Shown piece after piece: positions 63,201 to 64,000 of a stretch of 64,000 nt of DNA. The stretch spans positions 1-64,000 of the forward strand of contig CAZHYV010000002.1 in NCBI GenBank assembly GCA_964537055.1, in the 5' to 3' direction. The DNA comes from CAZHYV01 sp964537055 (GTDB taxonomy: Bacteria; Myxococcota_A; Polyangia; Palsa-1104; JAEUJZ01). The position numbers were made by a program, and so were the translations under genes. The notes under the pieces were generated by a model that saw only the letters and a list, made by a program, of their open reading frames with translations, searched no databases and was not told the origin of the DNA. Numbering within the stretch: position 1 is the first letter of the stretch; each line of letters begins with the position of its first letter.

Positions 63201-64000
63201 TTATATGGATTTGCTTAATCCCATAAGACGGGTGATTAAATCATCAGTTTGAGCTTGTGAAACTATAACATTCATTGTCATTGTCTCATTTTTCGCTTCT
63301 ATTTTAATAAGGCTCAAAAAGCCTGTAAAGCCCAGCATCTGAACTTGAGGATTCTTCTTTATCTCTTCTAACTTCTGATTTAAGCTCTCAACCCCTTTTT
63401 TCACTTCGTCCGCATTGGCAGCATCTATCTGTAGATTCATTTGTGCATTCTCCTTAAGCACCAAGGAGAACGTTAAATTCTTCATGGAGACTGGAGTCCC
63501 TAGAGCTCTTTCGAGTACGGTCTTAAATTTTACACTTTGTTCAGCAGATATCGCCCACGCAGCCCACATTGACGCATCTTTTCCAGAAGCCCTCTCGACC
63601 AAAGTAACAAACGCCTGGTTGGTTTTGACAGAATTTGCTTTTTTATCGCGCACTAGCAGCGCTTGTTCAACTCTACTTTTTTTCCCAAACAGAACTAGTT
63701 CTTTCCCCGTTGGGAGGACAAATGCAATCTTTTTGCTTGGAATTTCATGAATGGTATATCCGTTAAACGTTGAGGAAGTCCGCTCGAGCCCTTTTTCTTT
63801 ATAAGCATCAATACAAGCCAGAACATCTTTTTCTGTCATCTTGCCGCGAACAATTCCTAATGCCTCACTGGAATCCTTTTCGATGCTAGATGGGAGAGCT
63901 AGCGTCAAAGTCCCCACCTGTTGCTCTGGGTTTACCCCACATTTTTTAATAAAATCTTGATAGGTTTTTAGGGTGTTGGGATCCTGTTGCTGCAACTCTT
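63201..64000 (-). CDS. Hypothetical protein (N-terminus outside window)
   Basis: The frame is open from the right edge of the window to the stop at 63201, so this is the C-terminal part (about 265 residues). No signal peptide is visible in the part present. It has alternating strands and helices (TLTLALPSSIEKD, YTIHEIPSKKIAFVLPTGKELVLFG, NLTFSLVLKENAQMNLQIDA), resembling the DUF-type secreted proteins with two similar halves. No family is recognised. A TTG at 63995 could be read as start, but continuation beyond the window is more likely. Confidence 0.6.
   Translation of the reverse strand, partial: ELQQQDPNTLKTYQDFIKKCGVNPEQQVGTLTLALPSSIEKDSSEALGIVRGKMTEKDVLACIDAYKEKGLERTSSTFNGYTIHEIPSKKIAFVLPTGKELVLFGKKSRVEQALLVRDKKANSVKTNQAFVTLVERASGKDASMWAAWAISAEQSVKFKTVLERALGTPVSMKNLTFSLVLKENAQMNLQIDAANADEVKKGVESLNQKLEEIKKNPQVQMLGFTGFLSLIKIEAKNETMTMNVIVSQAQTDDLITRLMGLSKSI

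Noticed and set aside
1..64000. tRNA genes, CRISPR arrays, insertion sequences, replication origin
   Set aside because: I scanned the intergenic regions by eye and saw no T-arm-like segments, regularly spaced repeats, transposase genes with terminal repeats, or DnaA-box clusters. A tool-based search could still find a diverged one.

Overview
The window reads as a chromosomal segment of a Gram-negative bacterium. It carries outer-membrane-type proteins, many lipoproteins, a lytic transglycosylase and periplasmic chaperones. My best guess, as inference, is a member of the Myxococcota with a shrinking genome (moderate GC, several broken genes), for example a relative of Pajaroellobacter. Supporting hints are a TatT-like lipoprotein, C-terminal tails resembling MYXO-CTERM signals, and about eleven fast-evolving lipoproteins of unknown role. 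No tRNA, rRNA, CRISPR array or intact insertion sequence was seen.

Layout. 1-3 kb: a region with several strong hairpins (possible structured RNA), a lipoprotein, an MFS transporter pseudogene and a broken DUF4143-type ATPase, so this end is decaying. 3-8 kb: secreted or surface proteins of unknown function, including a beta-propeller lipoprotein and a TIM-barrel-like secreted protein. 8.2-10.5 kb: a small minus-strand module (three-HTH protein, small protein, phage-type AAA ATPase) with two promoters and operator-like palindromes; it looks like a mobile-element remnant. 10.9-22 kb: a CobW/G3E GTPase, a secreted hydrolase, PDH E1 alpha, a degenerate LytM/M23 protein, aconitase and a TatT-like lipoprotein. 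22-26.7 kb: a sulfatase and unknown lipoproteins or secreted proteins. 26.8-36 kb: housekeeping genes (infC with a leader terminator and AUU start, a UvrD/PcrA helicase, a PA0069-type radical SAM protein, nadD, a PpiD/SurA-like chaperone, engB-rimI).

36-49 kb: an unusual 5'-nucleotidase-like/beta-barrel fusion, a thioredoxin-fold DUF255 protein, a tandem FKBP isomerase, two paralogous proteins with a shared C-terminal anchor signal, a TrmN6-like methyltransferase, Ddl, a MerR regulator coupled to an A-type Fe-S carrier, and a DMT exporter. 49.7-55.4 kb: a DUF493 protein, a VOC protein, and a four-gene nucleoside-type ABC uptake operon (BMP lipoprotein, double ATPase, two permeases). 55.6-64 kb: an FG-GAP lipoprotein, a Gly/Tyr/Trp-rich lipoprotein, an MltD-type transglycosylase with LysM domains, an ANL-superfamily protein with a degenerate P-loop, and two unknown genes, the last cut by the window edge.

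Themes. Envelope maintenance and peptidoglycan genes are well represented (mltD, the LytM-like protein, ddl, PpiD, FKBP). Three enzyme-like proteins have lost recognisable catalytic motifs (LytM, 5'-nucleotidase, ANL). The strongest leads for something new are the hairpin-rich region at 126-393, the HTH/operator module at 9.7-10.5 kb, the MerR-IscA pair, the GGGxxC C-terminal signal, and the nucleotidase-barrel fusion.
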